Source of the DNA: Brachynemurus nebulosus | Lineage: Eukaryota; Arthropoda; Insecta; Neuroptera; Myrmeleontidae | DNA: 64,000 nucleotides | Assembly: GCA_035578155.1 (NCBI GenBank) | Contig: JAPWDM010000001.1 | Location: forward strand, 74,284,062 to 74,348,061 | Reading direction: 5' to 3' | Part shown: piece after piece, positions 19,940-32,818 of the stretch | Numbering within the stretch: position 1 is the stretch's first letter | Layout: each line of letters starts with the position of its first letter | Notes under the pieces: model-generated | What the model was told of the DNA's origin: nothing | Seen by the model: only the letters and a program-made list of their open reading frames with translations | The model's database searches: none | Program-made: the position numbers and the translations under genes

Positions 19940-20666
19940 GCAGATGTTTCGCTCTCTATATATATCTCTCTCTCTCAATTGTAGAAATTTCGATGGAAGT
20001 ACTAACGTGTTTATACCTGTACTCTACTCATATATTTTGTCATTGTAGGGTACAAAATTTGTATTTAGCGGTAAGTATTCTATATCAGTTTTATACAAGA
20101 ATTTTTAAGTGTTCAAAACTTTAAAGCGTTTTCCCCACAGCTCACGTTTTCAAACTCGGTCCCCCTCATAACTTCAAAATTACAGCACTGATCCGTTTGA
20201 AATTTTGAACACTATTTCTGTACATAATTTACGAGGTAACGCTGGAGAGTTTAATTTCAAATTTGTTAATAATTTTTATTTTACAATAACAGATTAGCCA
20301 ATTTTTTTCGCAAAAATCGTGTTATTCCGTTCTAAGCGTTCCAAAAAAATGAAAAATTGAAATTTCGAAAAACCCAGCGTTACTTGAGGAAAACTATTTC
20401 TAACGAATGAACTTTATTTTTTTATTTCGGATGATCCAACACCAAGTTATGAGGGGCACAGCAATTCTACTTTTTTCCAAGACACGTTCGAATAATTGCT
20501 GCCATTACTGTATTTTTTAATATTTTTCGGTGAAAATTTTATACAATATTCTTCGAATGTTATGCTTAAATGTACCACCATGTTTTCATAAAGAGATTTT
20601 AACTGTGTCGTCACAAAAAAATAACAAAAACATGCCTTTTTTGTACGAATTAACCTTACCCTCTCC
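19940..20666. mobile_element. TTAA-site element X, copy 1, right part
   Basis: Continues element X after the Polinton insertion and ends before TTAA at 20667-20670. It is an inverted counterpart of 31541-32670, without the nested element at 31692-32120: this copy shows a single TTAA at the matching place (20517-20520). Confidence 0.75.
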
Positions 20667-21109
20667 TTAATTGGAATAACATTAGATTGTGTAATATGAA
20701 ATTTCTGTTATATTCCTTGATTCCCGTCGCGTCATGACAGTAACTGTAGTAGCTGAATTTTCGATTCGAAAATTCGATAAGAAGAAATAGCGGTTTTTCG
20801 ACTACTTAACCACCCATGCAATTCAGATAAACATCAACACTTTTTTGAGCATGAAAAAAATATTTTAATAAAATATCATAAAATCCCCCTTTCTTAATAT
20901 ATTTTTCTAGATGCAATGTATTCGATTGACCTTTTTGACAACAAAAATTCCTAAATATGAAAATCGTTTAGAAGATACGTACAGTAAATTGTATTAATAC
21001 AGTAAATACGTATTGCTATAATTTTTACGTCTCCAGATTTTTGGCGCCCCAGGCGATCGCCTAATTCGCCTGTATGGTCATATCGGCCCTGCCCGCAAGT
21101 ATCATTAAA

Positions 21110-21285
21110 CGATTTTCATCCAATCAGAATCGTATGTAAACGCTCCCTTAGTGATACAAAAAATTTTATATCTGTAGAGAGCATATTATTTTCGCCGTGA
21201 ATTTGTAATATTGGAGTCCAACAACGGTCAGTTCTCGGTCCTCTTTTCTTAATGTTTTTTACTAATGGCTTTATTGAATTTATTA
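21110..21285 (+). pseudogene. LINE reverse transcriptase fragment, continuation
   Basis: A plus-strand reading gives GVQQRSVLGPLFLMFFTNGF, the RT block usually written G-x-PQGS-x-LGP-x-L-(F/L)-x-x-(F/Y)-x-ND. It follows in order, strand and family the RT blocks at 9715-10020, so it is probably the other half of one LINE split by later insertions. Stops interrupt the frame upstream. Confidence 0.6.
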
Positions 21286-21289
21286 TATG

Positions 21290-22580
21290 TATCTGGGTAT
21301 CTGTATCTCGGAATGGTATTATATTGTATCTGGGTGGGATCATTATATTCTTACGTAGTAATTATTATATAATTACTTACGTGGGATCATTATGTTCTTT
21401 AAACATCCCATCGATTTTTAGCAACAAGGGGTCATGGGGTTATAGGCTAATTTTTGATTTTATAAAATCGAAATGGCAGCCGTAAAATACAAAATGGCAG
21501 TAGAGACGAAAAAAATGCATACTATATTTAGGATCGGCTTAACAATTTTAGTATACTACTGTTAGACTGCTTATATTTATGTATGAATCTGCTAGAGTAA
21601 ATAATGTTTCTATACATACAAACATACAGAAATTGATTAAATTAAATCAAACTGAAATATATTTTAGAAAATATTACTAATTTGTATTTCAAAAATTTTC
21701 ATGCAAAACTAGTAGATCTTACCATCCTGGTGATAAACAAACTACATAATATGCACAAATAAAAGTATATTAAGAAAAAAATATATAAAGTATTTATGTA
21801 TGTGATACAACCCACTCTCGTTAATTCGAAACTCGAGGGACTCTTAAAATATTACGAATTATCAAGTGTTTGAAATATCAAATGGTTCAAATAGTTCAAA
21901 ATAAATCAAAATGTACTTACAATATTTTTGTCTCTTTCTCTCTGCAACTTTGAATTGTCGAGTGTTTGACGCCGATGAGTTCGAATTAACACGTCGTTTT
22001 GTTACGTAGCAATGATTTTTTCGTTCGAATTACCAAGTGCATAAAAATGTATTGATATAGTTCGAAATATAAAGAGATTTTGTAGGGAACTCTTGATAAC
22101 TTTGAATTATAGAGAGGTTCGAATTATCGCAGGTTTCACTTAACGAGAGTCGACTGTATATAATAAAATATTTATTTCGTTTTTTGTTGACTAACTTCTT
22201 ACGTTTGACCATTGAATAAAAATAGACGGAATACACTTGTATATGAAAATGAAGCCAAAAAAGTGACTAAAGTTGAAGAATATGGGTGATTAAACAAAAT
22301 GGGCTTGAAAGTTTTTCTATATTTACTGGTGTTATATTTGTTGGTATAAATATTGTTAGAATACTTATTAATAAATAGTCTCAAATTACAACAAAAATCA
22401 CATACAAACTAGAAAATATTCGATACTATCGACACATTGTAAGTTATAAAAGGTGTTAACCAATATGACGATTTTGCTTCAAAAAAAAAAAATGTGTACT
22501 CTATCTATTGTATGGTCTATATAAATATTCTTATATCAATGGTACCTACGATGTCGTCAAAATTATTTTTTGTTTATGTG
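21290..22580. other. No recognised gene
   Basis: AT-rich, with a stretch of TTCGAATTA/TTCGAAATAT-type motifs at 21820-22150. No conserved frame or clear element ends. Confidence 0.4.
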
Positions 22581-22599
22581 TTTAAATGAAATGGACGAC

Positions 22600-23170
22600 T
22601 AGATTAGACTAGATTACACCTTTTTTATGCGGTCTTTTTTTGTGCGGTTTTTTTTTTTGTGCGATTTTTTATACGATTTTTTTATGCAGTTTGTAAAAAA
22701 TGGCCATTAAAATGCATAATATGAATCAAAATCAAGAGACACTAATAAATCTAAACATATACTATAATAATTTTCTTTGATAAAAATACTTGTTAACGGC
22801 TTATAAGCATTTAATCAATAGATTCCATAAGAACATAAGTTATTGCATTATTTAATTTTTTTACAGATGTGTTTTGCAAAATTTTCATAATACATATATT
22901 ATAAAAATGAAATAAAATGTTCCTACGCGTAAATTAAGGATTTATCTTGTTTAGAAAAGCAACTTTTATTAAAATGGTGAGGTTTTGGGCGTTTCGAGTT
23001 ATGTATTTTCTATGAAACTTTTTTTATGCGGTTCAGATCCACCGCATAAAAAAGTTTCTTTTTACAATCTGGACCGAATCTTTTTATAGCTATTTATGAT
23101 ATTTTTGAATATATTTTTTTTTGCGATTTTTTTATGCGGTCCCTATCCAACGTATAAAAAAAGGATCAGA
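22600..23170. repeat. TTTTTTATGCGGT repeats in both orientations
   Basis: TTTTTTATGCGGT and relatives occur at about 22622, 22680, 23022 and 23128, and the inverse ACCGCATAAAAAA at about 23040. This suggests a small decayed inverted-repeat element. No ORF. Confidence 0.45.
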
Positions 23171-24354
23171 TGTATGTGTATATCAGTTTATGTGTATGTT
23201 GTACCCCCACGTTTTACCTGTGTATAACAATTAAAAGTTTTAAAAAATTGTAAGCAAGGTACACATATTAAATTTTAAGAAAAGCTAGAGATAAAGAGTT
23301 TGTTTATCAATTCATACTCAAAGAAAAGCCGGCGATGGGAAAGGACACAATGTTTTGTTCTCATATACGCGCTTGGCTAGCTAGAACAAATACACCGACT
23401 TCTCTTTAACCGGACGACAATACACAAACGTCGCCCGCTTAGACGATTCATATATAGGCTGTTTCTCTACACAATTTATTTTTATGTAAAAGTTATAGTA
23501 GTTTTGTTAAAATAATTAAAGAATATTTTCTAGCTACATAATATTTACATCTAACTAATAATTGTAAGCTGGCAAAATATACATTCATATGTGTATTAAT
23601 AATTTTTATTATTATTATTATCATATACTTATGTTAACTTCCAAAATAATCGTCTGTATATGTTAAATATTGAAAATTTGTTTACCTAAAAATATTGTTT
23701 ATTTTAAAAATATTCTCACGAAGACTGTATATGTGAACACAAACACTTAAATATCGTCCCCTTAAGAATGTCCGCTTAAAAGAAAAGTCATGTATTGCAA
23801 AACTTTAATTCAATAAAATTTGGGGCCCTTTTTTATATTTGATATAAATCTCACATAATAAAATTTTCAAAAAAAGTTTTCGCTTCTCGATGTTGAATTT
23901 CAGTAAATTTTTAAGATTCTGTTGTTTTTGGTTTTAGAGAGATCAATGGTTTTACTGATTTTATAATTATTATATTTTAATTTTTACTTAATCCGATCTA
24001 TAACATAATTATAATTATTATCCACTCTATGCATATCACTGAATAGGTCTTTCAAAGTCAAGATGAGATGTTTCCTAAACCATTTTACATTCATAAGCTC
24101 CGTTTGTGAATTACACAATCTGAAAATTGTTCTTAAAAAGAGCTATTCTTCTAAACAAATAAACAACGCTAACAATACGTAAATAAAAAGCTAAATTTAA
24201 GATAAATCAAAAAACCTGACTGCACAAAAAGCGAACTAAAATAATGGAATAAAGATGAATTAAAAGATACTGCAACAGAGATATTTGTCATTACAATAAC
24301 AATATTTAAATCGGTTTCATTTTTTAAAATAAAAATTAACTAACTTTTCAAGAA

Positions 24355-24435
24355 CGTGTCATCACCGATTTTGAATATTCGTTCACTGTTAAAACTATTT
24401 TAGATGGATGCTGCTAAACTATTTTAGATGGATAC
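24355..24435 (+). repeat. Isolated satellite monomer fragment
   Basis: Has CACCGATTTTGAA, TTCACTGTTA and AACTATTTTAGATGGAT in the same order as the 120-bp satellite at 41700-43975, showing that single fragments are dispersed outside the array. Confidence 0.65.
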
Positions 24436-25208
24436 AGGTTTTATTTATTTATTTATTTATTCCTTTTTCATACATTTATTGTTTCCATCATTTTAGTTCG
24501 CTTTTCGAGCAGTCGGGTTTTTTGATATTTTTTAAAATTTATTTTTTAATTCTATTAACTCTTCTAATTTACTTTTTAATTCTTTTTAACCTTCTAAGCT
24601 AAAATAATTTTTCATGAAAAAAAAATTATAAAATAGAAATAAATAATACCTCTGTCGCAGCATCCTGCAAAACATAGCGAATTTCCGTTTATAGAAATTC
24701 GTTTTTTTCGGAAACCAGTTTACATAGAATACTGGTTTAAAAACCTGTTTTATCCAATGGTGTAAATAAATGTCGCAGAAACTTTTGAACTAGGGGAAAT
24801 GAAATATATATAAATTTTAGTGAATGTTACTTTCGGTTACTAGACACAAAATTTCTGTTATATTCCCCGACTCCGGTCGCGTCATGAAAGTGGCTGTAAT
24901 AACTGAATTTTCGATTCGAAAATACGTTAAGAAGAATTAAATAAATCGTAATAAATATCAAGTTCTGTTTTATTAGTAATGGAACTAATTGGTTATAATT
25001 ATGTGAATGGAAGTTGCAGTAATATTTTTTTTTGATTAAGGTCGATAAAACGATTTTTTCAAAGGATTTTCACGAAACTTCTCTAGACATTTATTTAATC
25101 CAATGCCAATAAAACGAGCCCTTACCGAAAAAAAATTGACCATCCCAATTTTGAGAAAAACTATTTCAAAGTTTTGTAATTTTAACACGGGCTCTTATGG
25201 GAAAATTC

Positions 25209-25209
<1 letters not shown>

Positions 25210-25244
<35 letters not shown>
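25210..25244. repeat. Poly-T tract
   Basis: About 33 consecutive T. Confidence 0.9.
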
Positions 25245-25245
<1 letters not shown>

Positions 25246-25727
25246 AATAAAATGAAAGCGTGTCAAAGGAATTTGATAAAAATTTAATATGTTATTAAAT
25301 ACAAAGTTACAAACCATATTTAATAAGAAATAAAAATTACTGACCACACCGTTTTTGAAATATAATTTAAAAACATCATTTTACAACGTTTTTACAACGC
25401 TTTTGCAGCAACTCTTTTAAATTGCTACAACATAAACGCGCGGAAATTCAGAAAAGCAAGTTTTATACAAATATAATAACTGAAGAATATTAATACGTTA
25501 TTTAATTTTTGATAAAAGAAAATTTCTTTCCTGAGATATACTTTTGTATCTGACTATCTCAGAGCAACTACGTTAAACAATTTTAAATAATTTTTGTTCT
25601 ATAATAACTTTAATTTATTCACATGAGCTTTTAATTATTTTACTAACATTCAAAATCTACGTTATGTATTTAATTATACATAAATATTATTTTCAAAATT
25701 TTGATAATTTTTTCTTCTTTATTTTAG

Positions 25728-25812
25728 ATCACAGTGAAGTCTGAACATGCCATTGCATTTGAAAAGTAGTTCCTTAGTAATACTGGTAACTTTCCTTATT
25801 TCATTTTCTGCA
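25728..25812 (+). CDS. Possible host first coding exon with signal peptide
   Basis: A pyrimidine-rich acceptor (TTTTTCTTCTTTATTTTAG, ending at 25727) is followed by 19 nt of leader, an ATG at 25747 and 22 codons (MPLHLKSSSLVILVTFLISF, then SA), then a consensus donor GTAAGT at 25813. The peptide has a basic start, a hydrophobic core and a small residue at the end, as in secretory signal peptides. A 5' non-coding exon upstream and further coding exons downstream would be expected; I could not identify them within the repeat-rich DNA. Many secreted insect proteins, including salivary proteins of sap feeders, begin with such an exon. It could also be chance. Confidence 0.45.
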
Positions 25813-26103
25813 GTAAGTATTGAACAATTTTGTCAATAGTTTTTTAATACTTATCCTGAATATATATCATTTGATGAATACGATTGTCAAGATATATTGC
25901 TAATTAAAAATACAGTGAAGCTTCACTAAATTTAAGAGAAATTTGCTAAATTTTAGTGAAACGTACTTTAGTAAAGCAGATTGAAGTCAGTGACGGTCAT
26001 TTAATATATACATAATCAGAACTAAATAATAATTTTTTGCCAGTAATGAAAAAAAAATTTATACATTAAAGTGCATATAATTAAGAATGTGTTGAATATT
26101 TTT

Positions 26104-26243
26104 TCTTTTAAAATAAAAAGACAATTTTTACTTTACTAATACTTTATTTAAAGTTTTTAAATGTTTGTGACATGTTCCGGACCGTATGGCCATTAACGAA
26201 TAGTCCGACTGTAAGTAAAAATTGTCTTTTTATTTTAAAATGG
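26104..26243. repeat. Short inverted repeat (hairpin element)
   Basis: TTTTAAAATAAAAAGACAAT at about 26108 is inverted at about 26221-26240, with about 80 bp between. It is probably a miniature element. Confidence 0.6.
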
Positions 26244-26518
26244 AATACCATAAAGAAACGCTCAAATATATCAAATACATTTTTCCTTTTATTTTTGGTA
26301 ATCTACCCTTGTAAGCCTGCTGAAGGTCACAGGCCCAAAAAAAAAAAAAAAACAAAAAAACAAAAAAAAAAACGGTGCAAGTGATTCAAAGAAAACTACA
26401 AGTCCGATTGGAGTAAAATTGGATGCATACTCTTTATTTTGATGTTTTTCGATATTTGTTGAATTTGAAGACTGTATTTGAAGACTACATATATATGTAC
26501 GTGTGTATATATATTATA

Positions 26519-26652
26519 TACAGGGTGTAAAGGAAATAACTCATCCTTTTGGGGGGTGACGCGACTGTTAATTCCGAAAAAATTCCTGCGGTTTTAGTGT
26601 CTACAGGGTGCTATGAGTCACCCCACAAAAGGACGAGAGTTATTTGTTTTCC

Positions 26653-26661
<9 letters not shown>
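26519..26661. mobile_element. Miniature inverted-repeat element (mariner-type ends)
   Basis: The ends ACAGGGTGTAAAGGAAATAAC and, inverted, AGGGTGGAAAACAAATAAC lie next to TA-rich DNA. It is about 140 bp with an internal inverted GGGGTGAC block. The CAGGGTG-type start and TA flank fit a Tc1/mariner MITE. Confidence 0.6.
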
Positions 26662-26720
<59 letters not shown>

Positions 26721-26755
26721 TAGGTATATTGATATGCAATATATTTATATATATA

Positions 26756-26838
<83 letters not shown>
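26661..26838. repeat. (TA)n microsatellite, interrupted
   Basis: Two long TA arrays separated by a TAGGTAGGTATATTGATATG-type insert. Open frames here are artefacts. Confidence 0.95.
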
Positions 26839-26843
<5 letters not shown>

Positions 26844-26870
26844 TATTGCATATCAATACATATGTAAATA

Positions 26871-29050
26871 GTCCAAGAGCCAGTGGTCGGCTACCTGTAT
26901 GTATTTGACCAGACCTAGAATTTTATGCAGTGAGTCCCCTATACCTACCATACATGAAATGGGGACTCGCTAAGCCCAACGAGGTGAGAACAGCTGGAGC
27001 TCAGGTAGGGTAGGTATCAAAAATAGACGAAACTCAAATGTATTTGACCACGTCTGCCATTTGAAAATTTAAAAATACATTGTTATTATTATCGAAAAAT
27101 AACAATGGTAGACCATTATCGGGCGATTAACATCGTGGCCGACGATTTTTAATGTGCCAAAAAATATGCAATTTTGAAATTAATTGATCACGTCTGCCGT
27201 TGATATATTTTGATTATTATAAGTAGTCTTAGAAGGTTATATTTTTCACGGCAGACGATTTTAATGTGAGCAGACATCAGGAGTCAGTAAAATCTTAGCT
27301 ACTGCCCGTGCAAATTTATGTACCTACAGGCTGCATGCTGTCTCACATTTATGTTTATAAATATTGATATTATTATAGAAATTAACATATTTAGGATAGA
27401 ATTACCGCGTGTGGTCACTAAACCTTTTTTGGCCATTTAATGTCGAAATTACTGTGTAAATAAATTATAAACGTAATGACATCGTAAATTCTGTTCGTGT
27501 AAATGTCAAAGTTAAAAAATTTTATGAAAATATTATTTTAACATTAAAATTTTCTACACAATGATTAAAATTGGGAATGGCCAAAAAAGTACTAAGATGG
27601 CTAAAACCGGCTAAACTTTTACCCAACTCCTGTAAGATGGATGATAAAAAAAAAAATAGATCTATTACGAAGTAAAAATAAATAGTAGGGTATAATAATG
27701 ATAACATATTATAATTCAAATCGAAGTTGCAAAAATTATAGGTAACATTAAAATAAATGTTAAGGTCCATTATTATTTTTTTAAGTATTTTTTAAGTAAA
27801 ACAAATACAAAATTGTAGAAAGAGTTATGTGTAATTCGAGCACAAAATAACAATACCGCTCTCATGAGAATAACGCGCGACACCGTTAGGCGGAGCATTC
27901 AACATTTTCAATCGAGCGGCACAGTTCCACTGTGCGCTTTTAATACACAAATAACTATTTAAACGAACTTTTAGGTATTTGTTTTTCTTTTTTTGGCAAA
28001 AGTCTAAGCCGTACAACATAACAAAGTCGTTAAATGTAAGTTTTACTTATGCAAATAGTTTCCGTCATATTGTATATAGTCTATAGACTGGCTATATCAA
28101 TGAAAAAATGAAGCTTCCAGATACGTTCAAAATACAACCACCTGCTACTTTGTCATAAATCAATACAATAACCGTGGCATCCGTAGTAATTTTAATGCGT
28201 ATTATAATTATCACTCATCATCTTCGGAGTTCCACGTCGTGTGACTGATCTTCATCATCCACTGCGTTAGCTTCTGTAACAATAAAGTTTTGTAAATTTG
28301 ATCCAAACACATTCCAATACAGAATTTATTATAATCGACTTACCAGAGACATCGCTAATTAAGTCGTTAACAAAGTCTGGAAGTTGATCCTCCTGGAACC
28401 ATTTGAAGATAAATGCATCGTCTTGTTGGATCCAACCATATTCCAATGGGTTTAATTTTGTAGGCTGCTTTTTGAAGGCATTACCACACGTAATTACGTA
28501 TTAGGATTACAACACGTGGTAATTCTATCCTAAATATGTTAATTTCTATAATAATATCAATATTTATAAACATAAATGTGAGACAGCATGCAGCCTGTAC
28601 ATAAATCTGCTCGGGCAGTAGCTAAGATTTTATTGACTTCTGATGTATGCTCACATTAAAATTGTCTGCCGTGAAAAATATAACCTTCTAAGACTACTTA
28701 TAATAATCAGAATATATAAACGGCAGACGTGATCAATTAATTTCAAAATTGCATATGTTTTGGCACATTAAAAATCGTCGGCCACGATGTTAATCGCCCG
28801 ATAATGGTCTGCCATTGTTATTTTTCGATAATAATAACAATGTATTTTTAAATTTTCAAATGGCAGACGTGGTCAAATACATTTGAGTTTCGTCTATTTT
28901 TGATACCTGCCCTACCTGAGCTCCAGCTGTTCTCACCTCGTTAGGCTTAGCGGGTCGCCATTTCATGTATGGTAGGTATAGGGGACTCACTGCACAAAAT
29001 TCTAGGTCTGGTCAAATACATACAGGTAGCTGACCACTGGCTCTTGGACT
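26871..29050. mobile_element. Foldback element with arms of about 540 bp
   Basis: 26871-27413 is an inverted near-copy of 28510-29050; both start GTCCAAGAGCCAGTGGTC. The core (27414-28509) has a possible two-exon coding remnant on the minus strand (28217-28490). This is a DNA transposon with very long TIRs; the superfamily is uncertain and no target duplication could be fixed. Confidence 0.8.
28217..28490 (-). pseudogene. Two-exon coding remnant in the foldback element
   Basis: The first segment (about 28490-28344) encodes a run including TKLNPLEYGW, then DDAFIFKWFQEDQLPDFVND, and meets a consensus donor GTAAGT. The acceptor TTGTTACAG ends at 28274, giving a 70-bp intron, and the second segment encodes an acidic tail (about 18 residues) to a stop. 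It looks like the C-terminus of a transposon protein, but I do not recognise the family and the N-terminal part is missing. Confidence 0.45.
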
Positions 29051-29079
29051 AAAACTATGATACAAAGAAAATAGAGTAA

Positions 29080-29280
29080 TAATAAACCTGGTAGGTCGAG
29101 AGTTCGAATATCGCGGCTATGCTTGTGAACGTTTTCTGCAGTTTTCCTTCACAATTCCAGATTAATAAATCGGTATAGTTCCTTAAAAAGACGGCTGCAG
29201 ACGCATACTTATCAAATTCTAGCCCTCACATCACTTTCCTTGTCCTCCACCCACATCATAAATGTATAGAATAAAATATA
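29080..29280 (+). repeat. Possible tRNA-derived SINE or LINE-tail fragment
   Basis: GGTCGAGAGTTCGAATATCG resembles a polymerase III B box. It lies just beyond the end of the minus-strand LINE. No acceptor-stem structure could be shown, so this is weak. Confidence 0.25.
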
Positions 29281-31540
29281 CTGTATACAAATAATGACGT
29301 GGGTGGCGTCTGTTAGAAACTAAGTGGTCTCAAAAACGGACGTCAAAACACACTATTATTATGGACTTTACGCCAATCTGGCGCTTACTACTCTGTAGGA
29401 CAGTACTGGGTAACTTTCACCTATACCGGCATTATGCAAGGTATTAGGCTCTATGGAAGGGTAATGTGCCAAACCAATCCGTAAAAGTACCGTAGTACAT
29501 TCACGAACGGGTTTGTCACACCACTCCTTATATTGTTATTGTTGCTTGAAACGAGGTGTTATGAGTCTATTTTAGTGTACACTGGGTCGTACGACGAGAC
29601 TTTTGTGGGAGCGTAGATGTTGGCTCAATGACAGACGGCTGTGATAGCCTAGTTCGTTTTCGTGTCCTCAGAGGATAGGTAGGAGTAGAGTTAGAAGGAA
29701 GGGAAAGGATTGTTTGTGTTTGTGTATGTGTGCGGATGTGTCGCTCTATTTTAAGAATCTTGGTGTAAATGTGTTCTGGTTCATCATCATTAAGATCGGG
29801 TGTTCTTGCAATTGAATGTTTAGATGGTATAGAGGTTGACGGACCTTATGTGTTATTGGGTTGGGGAGAATTGTGCACCAGAGCGGTAACAGTGACAGTG
29901 CGGCCGTTGGTCGAGCCTCCTCCTCCATCAGACGTACCTGGATTTGTATGTGTGCTAAGTGTTTGTGTTTCAGTGTTATTGTGTTATGTGTCTGTAAGAT
30001 GAATGTCAGTGTGTTGTTCGCTCACTGTAGATGACTCAGACGAAGGATAACCAGATTTTGTGCTTTCATATATCGCAGTCGGATTCGTGTTACTGAGGAA
30101 CTTCCATATTATACGACACCTGTTTATGATGACTGCATAATGGCATATGTATATTTTGGGAGACTCAACAGGCTCAAGCTGTTGTGTAGTACGTGAGGAA
30201 TGATACCGGTGACACTGGACACTATTGAAACAATGTGGACATGTTCCGTTCGCAATTGTTGTTTTATTTCGGCTGTGAGGTCAGTGTATTTACCAGTTTA
30301 ACTGAGTGTGTTTTTTGTAAGTTGTGTGTTTGGGAACCGCAATATTGATCAGATAGGTGATCTTGGTTTTTTTCATTACGAAGGTAATATCTGGTCGATT
30401 ATGATTTATGGTCTCATCTGTAATAATCGACCGATCCCAGTAAAGTCTACAGGAGTCATTATCCGCTACTACTTTTGGTGTGAGTTTGTAGTAATGGGTT
30501 TTATCGGTCATAAGGTGGTTCTTAACCGCTAGTTTCCGGTATATAATTTTGTCAACCTGGTCGTGACGGTGTTTGTATTCGGACTGAGCGAGCTGAGTAC
30601 AGGCAGCTGTGATATGCTGTATCGTTTCGGGTTTGGAATGGTATCTTCGGCATGAGTCAGATGTTATTGACGAGTTACGAATTATTTATTTTGAGTAATT
30701 CTTTATATGAATTACTTGACCTTGTATAATCAGCATGAATTCTTCAGTCTCCGGGAAAAGACTTCCTTGGCTCAACCAGGCGTGCGACGCTGCTTTGTCT
30801 ACGTTACTCTGGTTAAGATCATGTGGATGTCTTCCATGTAGAAGCTTGCGTATCCATTGCTGGATTTTGTCCACCTTCGAGACCAATGAGTAAAAACTAT
30901 CTGACATCTCTGTGTGTGAGAGGTTTAATGGTGTGTATGCCTTGTCGGCTTGGATTATTGCATTGTATAATTGTGATGTGTGTGTGTGTTTTGATGTAAA
31001 AATATTCTCGCAAGTTACGAACCTGTTTATTATGCATGTTCCTTATGTCTCTATAAGATTCCGACCCTCTTCGGCTCTTAGCAGCGTCAGTCGTTCTACC
31101 GCTGCTTTGGTATGATGAATTCGGTATTTGGTCATAAGGACGCGGGTCTTGATTTTGATGTTTCTCAAGTCTGTCCATTTGATTAGCCCAAACGAGTACG
31201 CCAGCACCGGAATTGCGTAGGTATTAATTGCTTAATAGTTTTTTCCCATCAATGTAGGTGTTTTGCAATCTCCGTGCACGTGTTAAGTACTGCAAGTATC
31301 AGGTGTTGTTTTACAGCGCTGTGACTCCGGATCGAGTTCGAATGCAATCGCATCTCGTGTTCCCCCAAAGCGACATTGTGTTCGACATTTATCGATTCCG
31401 AACTCCATGCAGAAGTCTCGCGAAACCCTCTTGGAAGCAGCTGCATAAATCTTAAGGTTATCCATGTACATCAGATGTGAAATAGTATGGCACGAATTCA
31501 TTTGTGTTCTTACATTGTAACCGTATTTGGTTTCATTTAA

Positions 31541-32818
31541 GGAGGGGATAAAGTTAATTCGTACAAAAAAGGCATGTTTTTGTTATCTGTTTTAATGACG
31601 ACACAGTTAAAATCTCTTTATTAAAACCACTGGTACATTAAAATATGATATTCGAAGAATACTGTATAAAATTTTCATGAAGAAATATTAACCCTTTGCG
31701 CTTATAAGACATGTACAGCATGACAAGGTGGTTTGTCCATTAACTCTACCATATTTAAAGGTGTTTTGTCTGTTGGATCATAAGACATGTACCACATGAC
31801 ACACTGAATGTTGAACTGTAATGACTGCTCATACTTCACATTACATGAATATTTTATTTAATATAAATGCAAACACATTCATTTATTAGAAAAATTGTAA
31901 ATAAAATAATACAGAATCACGTTGAATTATCTTTTTAAAATTAGAAACTAATAAAAACAGCATTGAGGACGTATTTAGCGCATTTAGTATTCAACTTTGG
32001 GGAAACAAGGTTAGAACGTCAAAAGAATCCGTCCAAAAAAGAACGTCGGTCGTTGTCATGTACTATATGTCTTACCAGCCTATTTACGACTCACTTTTTT
32101 TTTTACTTGAGTGCAAAGAGTTAAAAAATACAGTAATGGCAGCAAATATTCAGACGTGTCTCGGAAAAAAGTAGAGTTGCGATGCCCCTCATAACTTGGT
32201 GCTAGATCATCCAAAATAAAAAAAATTAGAATTCATTCGTTAAATAATAGTTTTCTTCAGGTAACGCTGGGAGGATTTTCGAAATTTCAATTTTTCACTT
32301 TTTTGGAACATTTAGAAAGGAAAAACACGATTTTTTGCGAAAAAAATCGACTAATTTGTTATTCTAAAATAAAAATTATTAACAAATTTGAAAAAATTCT
32401 CCAGCGTTACCTCGTAAATTATGTACAGAAATAGTGTTCAAAATTTCAAAAGGATCGGTGCTATAGTTTTGAAGTTATGAAGGGCACCGACTTTAAAAAC
32501 GTGAGCTGTGGGGAAAACGCTTTAAAGTCTTGAACACTTAAAAATTCTTGTACAAAACAGATACGGAATACTTACTGCTAAACTAAATTTTGTACCTTAC
32601 ACTGACAAAATATACGGTACAGGTATAAACACGTTTGTACTTGCATTGAAATTTCTATTAACTGAGGACATCTCCCAGGTAACAACAAAAATGCTTATAA
32701 CTTCGTCAACTTTGCTCCAATCAGCTTGAAATTTTGAGACAATGTTCTTGAGGTATTATGCATTCAGTTAAAAAAATAAAAAAAAGCAAAAAAATTATCT
32801 TAATACCTTACCCCGCCC
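31541..32818. mobile_element. TTAA-site element X, copy 2
   Basis: Flanked by TTAA at 31537-31540 and 32819-32822, inside the LINE RT gene; removing it joins the interrupted LINE frame around one TTAA. The ends are GGAGGGGATAAAGTTAATTC and, inverted, GGGCGGGGTAAGGTATTAAG. TTAA duplication is typical of piggyBac-like elements. It carries no gene and contains a second TTAA element (31692-32120). Positions 32676-32681 are the empty-site counterpart of the Polinton A insertion. Confidence 0.85.
31692..32120. mobile_element. Nested TTAA-site miniature element
   Basis: Flanked by TTAA at 31688-31691 and 32121-32124. The ends are CCCTTTGCGCTTATAAGACA and, inverted, CTCTTTGCACTCAAGTAAAA. Element X copy 1 has the uninterrupted site with one TTAA (20517-20520). 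It has internal direct repeats of ATAAGACATGTAC and no ORF. Confidence 0.85.

Larger units (their letters stand above)
23170..25720. other. Mostly unannotated AT-rich DNA
   Basis: Contains a lone fragment of the 41700-43975 satellite (24355-24435), a poly-T tract (25210-25244), and a short dispersed block with GTCGCGTCATGA / TTTTCGATTCGAAAAT shared by about 20730 and 24880. No gene was recognised. Confidence 0.5.

Noticed and set aside
26644..26871. Open frames rich in Tyr-Ile
   Set aside because: They are translations of a TA microsatellite.
28281..28343. tRNA gene or other structured RNA
   Set aside because: No cloverleaf or A/B box pair could be drawn; the sequence fits a short GT-AG intron.
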